NCBI GenBank assembly: GCA_964035545.1
Contig: OZ037769.1
Span: 9,463,429 to 9,527,428 of the forward strand
Origin: Bugula neritina
Lineage: Eukaryota > Bryozoa > Gymnolaemata > Cheilostomatida > Bugulidae
DNA: 64,000 nt
Direction of reading: 5' to 3'
Positions 55,817 to 64,000 of this stretch are shown here, in pieces; the first letter of the stretch is position 1, and every line of letters begins with the position of its first letter. Below the pieces are notes generated by a model that worked only from the letters and a program-made list of their open reading frames with translations, was not told the origin of the DNA and did not search any database. Both the position numbers and the translations under genes were made by a program.

Positions 55817-58190
55817 AGTGTGCTAATACCAGATCACTGCTTAACATCTTCTTCAGTTGTAAAAATGATGTTTGCTGCGTAGTACCCCACTGCCATTGCT
55901 CTCCTTTCTGCAATAACTTTTGAAGTGGTGATGTGACCGTGGAAAGATCCGGCAAGAACTTGTGGTAGAACTGTACAGATCCTAGGAAGGATTTCAAGCT
56001 TCTAACATCAGTCGGGGCTGGCATCTTCTTCAAGGCTTCTACACCAGATCCTTTTTCTATACCTTTGTCAGAAAGCTTGTGTCCCAGGTATTCTACTGAC
56101 TGTTCTGCGAATACACATTTCTCCAGTTTGCGTCTTAATCCTCGGTCTTGCAGCCGTTGCAATAATCTTTGTAGATTTGTGATGTGATCTGTGGCTGTGG
56201 CTCCACTGACTAGAATGTCATCCAAATAGACTGCTACTCCGGGTAGATCACATGTGAGCTGCTCCATAATCTCCTGGAAATAACCGGGTGCTGAGCTGAT
56301 ACCAAAAGGTAAGCGCTTCTGTAGTAGAACACCACGATGAGTGCTGAGAGCCAACCTTCTTTGGCTTTCTGAAGCTAGAGGAATCTGATTGTATGCGTCT
56401 GCCAAGTCAATCTTCGAGAAACCATGTCCTCCTCCAAGTTTCCTCATCAGGTCTTCTGGTAAAGGAATTGGTTGACGATGATCCTCTAGTTGAGAGTTGA
56501 CTGAAACAGAGTAGTCTCCACATACACGTAGCTTTGGCTTTGGCTGTCCAGGTAGTTGTGCTTTGCGTATAGGAACTACTGGTGTGCCATAGGAATTGAA
56601 CTGCACTGGCTCCCATACTCCTTTAGCAATTCCAACATCATAGGCTTGAGTTAAGTCTTCTTGAATGGCGTAAGGTACAGGTCGGGGTTTGCAGAATACT
56701 GGCTTAGCATCTTTCTTGAATTTGACTTCTAATTCAAAATCTTTGAGGCATCCCAGTTCTGGTTTGAAGAGGCTGCTGAACTCCATTGTTAGTTTTTTAC
56801 AGGATTCCTTGAGATTGAGGTTGACATTATGAACATCTTTGCTGATGTCTTCTCCATCTGTAGGCTGCATCAAGGAATCCACAGAAACTCCCAATTGTTG
56901 AATTCCATCTCTGCCGAGTAGGTTTAGGTTGGGTATTCTGCTGATGACAAATTGAAGTTTCTTCTGCTGGTCTCCGAATTTGGTGAAGAGTTCACAGGTT
57001 CCCATGATGTCAATTGGATGATGCGTAGCTGATTCATAATGTATCTGTTGTGATTGAAGATTAGGTGATCCTAGTCTTTTCCAGTTCTCTAAAGACAAGA
57101 AGTTGTCTCCTGCTCCAGTGTCGACTTCTAATTGAAAAGATTGACGTTGAAGAGTTACATCTACTTGTAGTTGAGGAACTGTGTTCATAGTCTTTAAGGT
57201 CCTAATAACTTTGAGTGGTTTGCTGTCATTCATCTTCTTCTTTCGGCATACAATTTCAAGATGTTCAGTGAGTTTGCAGTAGTTGCATGTAGAACTTTTG
57301 TATCTGCATTCTGCTGGCTTGTGATTTGTCTTTCCACAGCGATAACAGGGTTTGTTGATCTGTGTTGGCTGGGTCGTTGGTGTAGAGCTTGGAGTCGTCT
57401 TCTTCTTCTTGCTGACTTTATGGAGAGCGTTGACCTCTCCGTGAACAGTTTCTTTAGCTACTTTAGCTGCTTCTTCAGTTTCCACAGCGATTTCAGTAGC
57501 TCTGTTGAAAGTGAGATCTTCGTCCTTGAGTTTAAAGATTGCCTTCAGTATAGCTTCATTTCCTACTGAGCATATAAATCTGGTACGAAGTGCTTCATCT
57601 TGTGGGTCAGTAATTGAAGAAAAGTCACAAGTTGTTGCGTCATGTCGAATCCTAGCTGCTAGTTCTGGAATAGTCTCCCCTGGCTTCCTTTTCATGTAGT
57701 GCCAAAATCTGTATCTTTCTCTGATGATGAATGTCCTTGGGTTATATTGTGTCATCATGTAGTTGTTAACTTCATCCATCGTCAGTTTGTTGATCTCCTT
57801 CTTTGGTGTCTGCTGCTCCGCCCAATCACTCAACTGCTTGTAGATGGCTGTTGATTGGTTTGTCAAAAATACTTGTGGTATTTTATCCTCTGCGATTGAG
57901 TTGGCTCCAATGAAGGTGGTGAATCTTGCTGAATATTGAGTCCATAGTTCTGTACTTGGATCAAATGCTGCAAAATTCGGGGTTGATGCTGGGGTTTTCT
58001 TCTCTGCTGACTGGGTGAGTAGTTGATGCAGCTCCCGATTTTCTGTTTGCTGCTGTTCCATCCTTGCTTCTTGCTCTTCCATCCTTGCTTCTTGCTGTTC
58101 CATCTGTTGCTTCTGCAAATCCATCTGTTCCTTTTGCTGTGCCAACTGCTGGGTTAGCAAAGCTATCAGTTGATCTGTAGGTGTAGACAT
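55785..58190 (-). CDS. gypsy C gag-protease-RT frame, 801 codons
   Basis: The ATG at 58190 lies about 130 bp inside the 5' LTR border. Residues 14-58 form a Gln/Glu-rich coiled coil. Gag follows, ending in two zinc knuckles (C282, C285, H290, C295 and C302, C305, H310, C315). The protease D-T-G-A is at 357-360. The RT domain has a PYAIQEDL region, LPFG near 627-630, and the catalytic YLDD at 655-658. The frame ends a few residues before the RNase H block, which continues in another frame. Gag, protease and RT are uninterrupted, which is unusual for this island. Confidence 0.94.
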   Translation of the reverse strand: MSTPTDQLIALLTQQLAQQKEQMDLQKQQMEQQEARMEEQEARMEQQQTENRELHQLLTQSAEKKTPASTPNFAAFDPSTELWTQYSARFTTFIGANSIAEDKIPQVFLTNQSTAIYKQLSDWAEQQTPKKEINKLTMDEVNNYMMTQYNPRTFIIRERYRFWHYMKRKPGETIPELAARIRHDATTCDFSSITDPQDEALRTRFICSVGNEAILKAIFKLKDEDLTFNRATEIAVETEEAAKVAKETVHGEVNALHKVSKKKKTTPSSTPTTQPTQINKPCYRCGKTNHKPAECRYKSSTCNYCKLTEHLEIVCRKKKMNDSKPLKVIRTLKTMNTVPQLQVDVTLQRQSFQLEVDTGAGDNFLSLENWKRLGSPNLQSQQIHYESATHHPIDIMGTCELFTKFGDQQKKLQFVISRIPNLNLLGRDGIQQLGVSVDSLMQPTDGEDISKDVHNVNLNLKESCKKLTMEFSSLFKPELGCLKDFELEVKFKKDAKPVFCKPRPVPYAIQEDLTQAYDVGIAKGVWEPVQFNSYGTPVVPIRKAQLPGQPKPKLRVCGDYSVSVNSQLEDHRQPIPLPEDLMRKLGGGHGFSKIDLADAYNQIPLASESQRRLALSTHRGVLLQKRLPFGISSAPGYFQEIMEQLTCDLPGVAVYLDDILVSGATATDHITNLQRLLQRLQDRGLRRKLEKCVFAEQSVEYLGHKLSDKGIEKGSGVEALKKMPAPTDVRSLKSFLGSVQFYHKFLPDLSTVTSPLQKLLQKGEQWQWGTTQQTSFLQLKKMLSSDLVLAHYDPSTNWHIL

Positions 58191-58320
58191 AATTTTTGAA
58201 GTATGTCTAAATGAAGAGTCTTTGAAGATTTGAAGATTCTGATGATAACCGCGTAAAGTAGAAGTAGATGATCAGTTGAAAATCCTTGAAGCTAATCCTA
58301 TCCTCGTCGCCAAAATCTGT

Positions 58321-58507
58321 TGTGTTTCAAACAGGTGTATTGATCATAAAATAATTTACAATGAAAACAGTAGAAGTGTTACCACCTTATATATTAACTT
58401 GCACAGAAAAGCTGATATAGCTGTATATAAATAAACAAAATGAGCGCTGAAGCTAACATGAAAAAGCCATTACATCTTTTAGATTTATGCATTGTCATGC
58501 TATAACA
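58321..58507 (-). repeat. gypsy C 5' LTR
   Basis: 187 bp, the partner of 53789-53975. It is followed on the minus strand by CAGATTTTGGCGACGAGG, presumably containing the primer-binding site; the priming tRNA was not assigned. Confidence 0.94.
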
Positions 58508-58790
58508 CACTTTACGGTGTCCTCAAATTGTATGTCTTCCACTGCTACCTCAAATGTGTCAAAAGTCACCTTCACTTCCTCACCAAGACTCTTTAGCAAT
58601 GCCGCTCTCTCTTTTACTCGTTTCCCTTTTCTTTCTCTCATCGTCTGTTTCTGTCATTTTTTGTTGAAAAGCGTATGGAAATAGCTGCAATTTCAAATCA
58701 TTTCCTAAATTTGTTCCCGCTTTCTATTTCTTTGTCAGGCTCTATCTTCAATTGAGGAATGTTTGTTTTGTTTGCCATTTTGTCTTTTGT
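58508..58790 (-). pseudogene. gypsy F gag remnant, part above gypsy C
   Basis: The minus strand begins with MANKTNIPQLKIE and continues, with stops and a frame change, to ALLKSLGEEVKVTFDTFEV next to the gypsy C LTR. The layout is that of a gypsy Gag N-terminus, and the continuation is at 53788-53663. Confidence 0.5.
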
Positions 58791-58809
58791 TCTGAGTCTA
58801 GTTGATTAG

Positions 58810-60165
58810 TTGATTATTTTGTTATCTCAGCGCCCAAATTACACTGAGAGCTTCCTGTTTGATAGTACATTATCTGTTTCCAGTTTCTGTCAACGACCGA
58901 GAAGCAACGGCTACAATCTTTTTTGAACCATCACTCTGCACTTGTATTAATGTAGCACCATTACCATTCCTGCAGGCATCAGTTTGAAAAATTGCTTCAG
59001 CATTGTGAAGATAAGCTGCAAGCACAACGTCTTTAGACAACTCCTCTTTAATTCGATCAAAATCCTCACTTTGCGAATGACCCAAAATCAAACTGAGTTG
59101 TTACATAATAAGTCTCCGAGGGGCTTAGAAATTTTAGCCAAGTTGGGTGTAAACTTAGTGAACTGGTTTGCCAATTCTAGAAAACTCCTAAAATCTGACA
59201 CATTCTTGGGAATACTAAAATCTTTAATAACTTTAACCTGCATTTAGGTTAGCCTGTATTTCAATCCCAGAAATGAGGTGCCCATGAAACTTTTTTGAGC
59301 TTTTGGAACACTCACAACAGAGTTATTCGGCGTCATGTATGTATCAGATATGTGCTGCAATACTTTTCTAACTCCAACGAAGCTGCTTTCATTTGCTCAC
59401 AGATCAATATCTTTCTTTCCTGTTATGTCTATTTTGTTTGCTTCGGCAGTGTTGTACTTGGTAAGAGCATCATGTGTAACATTCTTGGACCCACTTACAT
59501 GTCTGATGGTATATTGTGATCTGGTCAATTATTATTGCTAGACATGAAAAAGTGTCTGTCCTCAACCATGCAACTTTTTGTTGGTCTGTCTAATTTAAAT
59601 TTCATCTTTTGTCCTTGTTCTTTGTTGGTACTCACTCCAAGATTGGTATGCCAAGATTCAGAATCTATCGAATTAATATGATGTACCTCTCCTAAGTAAA
59701 CATCTGTGCCACCGTTTGCTGGTTGTACTTTACTAACACTATTTGAATTTCTACACATTTTGGACCAGCGGCTGAATTTCATGCATTTTACACATTTAGT
59801 CCCGTAAGCTGAACGTCTCTGACATTTTGGATCGTTTTTCCATATTGTTCACATCTATCCTCAGCATATTTATTATAAACAATATTAAGAGTGGTTCTTG
59901 ACATTCTGCTATCAACTTTTTGCACTCCATGACTTCCTTGAGTTTGGGATTTGGTAGTATTATAGCTTTAGGTTTTCTAGACTTCTCGGCTATTCTCGGT
60001 GACGTAATCAGAAAGGTTAAACTGTTTTCATCAGTCTCTTTTATTAACTTCTCTCTCTCATTTGAATCATCAATTAAAAAAAAACACTATCCCTTATAAG
60101 TGAATTTCATTGGTCGCCAAATTCACAATCTTCAGCCAGTTTTCGTAATTTCATTAAGTATACCA
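58810..60165 (-). mobile_element. gypsy E: degenerate gag, RT and RNase H fragments
   Basis: Gag traces (KLRKLAEDCEFGD near 60150) and a zinc-knuckle-like TKCVKCMKFSRWSKMC near 59790 come first. An RT connection (FSIPKNVSDFRSFLELANQFTKF) lies near 59200, and RNase H at 59091-58815 (TDACRNGNGATLIQ, then QEALSVIWA). Stops and deletions are frequent, and most of RT is missing. Confidence 0.65.
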
Positions 60166-60169
60166 TCAA

Positions 60170-60940
60170 TTATATCTCTGCTTTGACAGCTGCACCTTTG
60201 TGAGAGTTAAGTCTCTCTAGCTGTTTGAGAACAGCATCTTCTGATATTGGCAATGGAGTTGCACTGGTAATGTTTTGATCAAAATTAGGCTAATAAGACA
60301 CAAGCTTTTCGCATCATTTGAAGATCGTATTTAGGTCATCAGGTGTATATGGGCTCGATTTTGCAGTAGTTGTTTTGCTGTGTGGTAGACCACTTATTTT
60401 CTATGCATCAGCTCATGCTTTGGCTGGTTCATTTACTAGTCGTAATTGGATTTTCTTAGAGTAATTATGTTTGCTATTGTTTATAGATCTGGTGATGTCA
60501 CATTTGAGTTTATTATAAAGTTTCCATCTTTGTAGGCTACTTCTTTTTGATTAATCTTTTTTGTTATATGTTTGGTAATCCAAGGTTTCTGATTGGTACA
60601 CATTCTGAAGCTCTTTTTGGGTAAGCATAAATCTGTGCAAAAATTTACAGTCTGTTCTAATTTCAGGTTTTGCGCTATAGCATCTAGAAGTTTGTCCTTA
60701 AGGAACTGTTAATAACCTGCAAGCTCGATTTTTGATGTAGCGCTTCTGGAGTAAGCCAGGATTCGGTTATACAAACAAGCTGAGATTTGTTAAGGAGTCG
60801 TTTGGTTTTAATGAGACTGTGAATTTCTTTGAGTTTGTTTTTTACAGATTGTGTATTAGTGACAAGTGCAGGTAATGGTACTTTGCAAGTTTTATTACTG
60901 TGATTGACTATAACCTGGCCACGCTTTGCCCTGCTAGATC
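60170..60940 (-). mobile_element. LINE fragment: endonuclease end and linker
   Basis: The minus strand encodes KNKLKEIHSLIKTKRLL followed by LVCITESWLTPE, the endonuclease CITE-WL signature of non-LTR retrotransposons. Further on come WITKHITKKI and SPYTPDDLN, typical of the linker before RT in CR1/L2-like LINEs. The RT is absent, and stops interrupt the frame. Confidence 0.6.
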
Positions 60941-61194
60941 AAAGAAGTCTCAGATCAATAATCTTTACTGTGTGTTTGTGTTTTACATATACTTAAGCTG
61001 ATGTTTGGCCATAGAGTTTTTATATTCAACAGATATTGATGATTTATAATATTTTCTAGGTTTTTCACTCCTCTTGTCTTGTAGATGATGGTGATTATTA
61101 GCCGGCATAAACAAAGGCTGCAATAGCTGCGCCACAATGTTCAAAGTTAACGCATTAAAGTTAAGTACTAAACTACAGAGAGCATTAAAAATAC

Positions 61195-62340
61195 AACCTC
61201 ACTCTGCAAAATTCAACTGCCAAGTTGAACTGCCTTGTTGAGTTCTCTGGGGTCAAGGCAGGTGTGAACGCCGCCATCTTTCTTTTTCGCTAGCCTTGAC
61301 CATGCTGCTCACCCACTCTATGGGCTCATCAACCTTAGCTATTATCCTAGAGTCTTCCATTTTCTGGAGTTCGAATTTTACTTTCTTCATCATGGAGAGG
61401 GGTATTCTTCATGCTCTGTTATTAACAGATCTGATCAATGGATCCACATTTATTTCATGCTCCCTGTTCAGGCAACCAATACCGTTAAAGCACTACTCAA
61501 ACCCAGCAGTGATATCTTCAGTAGTAACAATGTCTTGCGTGCAAATGTGCAATCTTGATTGGCAGAATGTTGGCTTACGCTCCAGTGTCTAGCTTGAACT
61601 TTACGTCTAGTTGTATTTTGCCATGAGAGATGTTAAAGTCCTTATACCAGGAATTCTCTTTGATCGGATTATTAACCATGCCAATAAACAGCTCATTCAT
61701 ATTTATCTTGGTTTTGTCGGTGACTGTGCTGACCTGCTTGCAGTTGTTACTTCAGAGCTTTGAGAAGTGTTTTTTCACCACAACTACGACAGGTCTCACT
61801 AAAATCCAGACATTTTCTACAAATGTACTCCTAGCTATAAAATTTGCATTTTAATTTTTGAAGGGCTAGTGTGGGCGTTTCTTTGCCAACAGAAGCAGCA
61901 CTCTTTCAAGCTGCAAGGCATTCCATTGGACTCTTTATAGCTTCAGAGGCTCTTATAAGGTTGATCGCCGTGGGAAGCATTATGTCAAGATTATGTAAAA
62001 CCTTTCTCTTTCAGCTTAATGTTTCCAATGCTGAACACACATCTGCACATCACACATTATGTTCTTTAATTCGCCAAATTTGCACATGGAGGCTTATGGC
62101 TTCAACCTCTTAACAAACATAGATTGGTTCGTTTTTAGTCTGGGTCAATGACCAAAACTCATACCACTCAAAAAATCGTGTTTCTCCACAGGTTAAAACT
62201 GTTGTCAAATCTTGCAAGAACATCATTTTCTTCACTGCATCCTCACCATTGCAGTGACGCAGAATCGCAATCTTCCTCCTCAAATGGCATTGTTGGCATC
62301 AGGCCTCACACCCTCATTAGCAGGCTGGGCCACTGAATTA
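61195..62340 (-). mobile_element. gypsy D: degenerate gag, protease and RT start
   Basis: Gag traces lie in 62340-61800 (TRFFEWYEFWSLTQT, then INLIRASEAIKSPMECLAA). The protease KFKLDTGA motif is near 61590. The RT N-terminus (KVKFELQKMEDSRIIAKVD, WVSSMVKA, then CLDPRELNKA in another frame) is at 61380-61225. The coding traces end there, next to the LINE fragment. Confidence 0.65.
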
Positions 62341-62399
62341 CTAGCTAGGAGGTAATTTTTAAAATCTCTCCTCTATCTCATCCAATTTTCAGCCAGGTT

Positions 62400-63672
62400 A
62401 CCACCACAACTTAATTGGGAGCATGGAATAACACTAAGGGCATCTATATCACAACAAATTTGAATTGAGACTCAATTCAAATGCAAAATGAAAATAAAAT
62501 TTGAAGGCAATTTTGCGATGTTCATTGAGTCACCTGTATTTGTTCTGAGGAAATACGATCTGCCTTTGTGCATAATTGGGAAGTTGTCTTATTGACTGTC
62601 CGCATATTTTTCTCACTGAAGAAGTTTACTTGTGCCTCTTTTTGTGTGGCAGCGTGAACTGAAAACAGACTTGTTGGGATTGTTGTTGCCAGCAAGCCAT
62701 TTTTTAGCTTGATCCATTGTTAGATGTCATCATCAGTAATAATAAATTGTGCTGTGAATTTGGCTACAGCCAGTTGGTTTGTTTTGTAACCATCAGCCAT
62801 CTCAATGTAGTAGTTCTCAGGCTTTAAAGTTTTATCGAAACTAATGAAGTAGCTTTCACTGTTGACTAGATGACTTGTCACTCTACAGTCAACCATCAGC
62901 AACTGTCCGTCTTGACTTTTGTTCTGTGTGACAATGTTGCATTGATCTATTACATTAACAGTAAAGACATATGTGGCATATGCAGCTGAAGTTTCGGTTT
63001 ATTGGTCTTCTTTGTCATGCAAACTGATTTAATATGTTCATTTTTCTTACAGTAGTTGTGAAATAGTTTTAATTTTGAATAACAATCTTTTGTGGAATGA
63101 TTGTTTTTACCACAAGTCATGCATTGTTAATCACATTTGTTCGAGGACTCAGAATTTTCTCTCCCTCTAGATGCCATGGCTGTGGATTGAGAGCCATCTT
63201 AGTAAAGTCAAAGTTGGGTGTGCACTACTACAAAAGGCTGATAGGATGTTGGCAATCCTTTCATTATCATTGCAATCATCGAATTGTCACTGCTGAGTAG
63301 CTCTTAGCACGAATCAGGTAGTCGCTGATGTTGTGAGCTGTTTATAGAGAGTTAATACTCTGGCTTTTGTGTGCTTGCATAATAATGTTCCTTCCGAATT
63401 TTCAAAGTTTTCCTTCCATCATCTTTTGCATCTCTTATCACAAGTTAAAGAGATGTTTCGTTTGGAAATTGTACCAGTTCAGCATAGGCTCGCTTGTTCT
63501 TTTTGTTAAAATCATCAGCATTATTTTTTCCGTCTTCTTTGGGTAGAATGGCGGCGTGTACACTTTCATCTTGTGCGTGCAAGTATGAAGTAAATTTTGT
63601 CTCCCAAATTGGGAAATTGTTTCCGTCACTATCAAAGATAAGTCTGTGTTTGAAGCCACTGGGCCCATAACC
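62400..63672 (-). mobile_element. copia C: degenerate gag and protease
   Basis: A primer-binding site (GGTTATGGGCCCAGTG, about 63657-63672) opens gag with IWETKFTSYLHAQDESVHAAI. Two zinc knuckles (CMTCGKNNHSTKDC, then YCKKNEHIKSVC) lie near 63130-63030. The protease VDCRVTSHLVNSE motif is in 62902-62720. Integrase and later domains are missing. The 5' LTR should begin just above 63672 and end in CA (ATTCAACA), but its far end was not found. Confidence 0.7.
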
Positions 63673-63799
63673 TGTTGAATGTGTGGCTATTGTATAGAGT
63701 AATAATCATGAAATGAGTCAGTTTACTTCATTTAGTACACACCAGCAACTTATGACCTAACATTAAAGTTTGCTCAAAATCAATTTAAATTTACTGTAC

Positions 63800-63935
63800 A
63801 TGCTATTTTTATGTACTGGTTTTAACTACGCATAACAGAAAAGGCTGGAAGGGGATTCCCCAACAATAAAGCACAGGCCATTGTCATATGCACTTAATAT
63901 TCTATATGTGCGGACCGTTACGAAAAAACCGTAAC
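63800..63935 (-). mobile_element. fragment related to the transposon remnant in PGAP1 intron 6
   Basis: The reverse complement aligns by eye to about 32690-32820 at roughly 75%, sharing CATATGACAATG and CTTCCAG(T/C)CTTTT words. It is a second, inverted copy of that dispersed element. The last bases of the window show nothing further. Confidence 0.5.
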
Positions 63936-64000
63936 GATCCGTAACCAAAACCAGCTGAATAATTAAGGAAAAACATAGGAAATGAAGCAAAATTAAAAAG

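Larger units (their letters stand above)
53789..58507 (-). mobile_element. gypsy C: nearly intact Ty3/gypsy LTR retrotransposon
   Basis: A 4.7-kb element with 187-bp LTRs that differ at about four positions (about 98% identical by eye). A polypurine stretch (CGGGAGG) lies directly before the 3' LTR. Two long open frames cover gag, protease, RT, RNase H and integrase in gypsy order. The only obvious break is a frame change between RT and RNase H. It sits inside the gypsy F gag remnant. No clear target duplication was seen. Confidence 0.95.

Noticed and set aside
54090-57700. Plus-strand frames of 60-118 codons across gypsy C
   Set aside because: They are antisense shadows of the gag-pol frames, which have clear catalytic motifs.

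Overview
The window is animal nuclear DNA. It is AT-rich, and its host genes are split by introns with ordinary gt/ag borders. It encodes a NET-family zinc-finger protein (a metazoan transcription-factor family) and the GPI inositol-deacylase PGAP1. It is loaded with Ty1/copia and Ty3/gypsy retrotransposons, MITEs, tRNA-derived repeats and minisatellites. The mix fits a non-vertebrate metazoan; I cannot name the phylum from sequence alone.

Layout. 1-1.19 kb: low-complexity DNA with a 15-bp minisatellite. 1.19-2.88 kb, minus strand: a two-exon NET-family zinc-finger gene (345 aa). 2.9-12.66 kb: intergenic DNA with a 44-bp minisatellite, a TTAA-flanked MITE, a long (TA)n tract and a degraded tRNA-derived SINE. 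12.67-41.0 kb, minus strand: one large gene, PGAP1, which I reconstructed as 23 coding exons that keep one reading frame (2,994 nt, 997 aa). Its largest intron (16, 10.4 kb) holds a 47-bp satellite with higher-order structure, a plus-strand 158-codon open frame, and a 3.7-kb palindromic DNA element sitting inside a 32-bp minisatellite. Introns 1 and 6 hold another MITE, tandem tRNA-like sequences and a transposon-protein remnant.

41.9-63.9 kb is a retrotransposon island, starting less than 1 kb upstream of the PGAP1 start codon, and every recognisable retroelement in it reads on the minus strand. It is built by nesting. Gypsy B is split by copia A (219-bp LTRs), and copia A is itself split by a second copy of the TTAA MITE. 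Next come copia B, then gypsy C (187-bp LTRs, nearly intact gag-pol), which is inserted in the gag remnant of gypsy F. Beyond these lie fragments of gypsy E, a LINE, gypsy D and copia C. The three copia elements share a primer-binding site complementary to the anticodon arm of initiator tRNA-Met.

The two host genes are functionally unrelated: one is a nuclear transcriptional regulator, the other an ER enzyme that removes the inositol acyl chain from GPI anchors. Exon borders were placed by eye from splice consensus, frame continuity and remembered family similarity. No alignment or database search was run.
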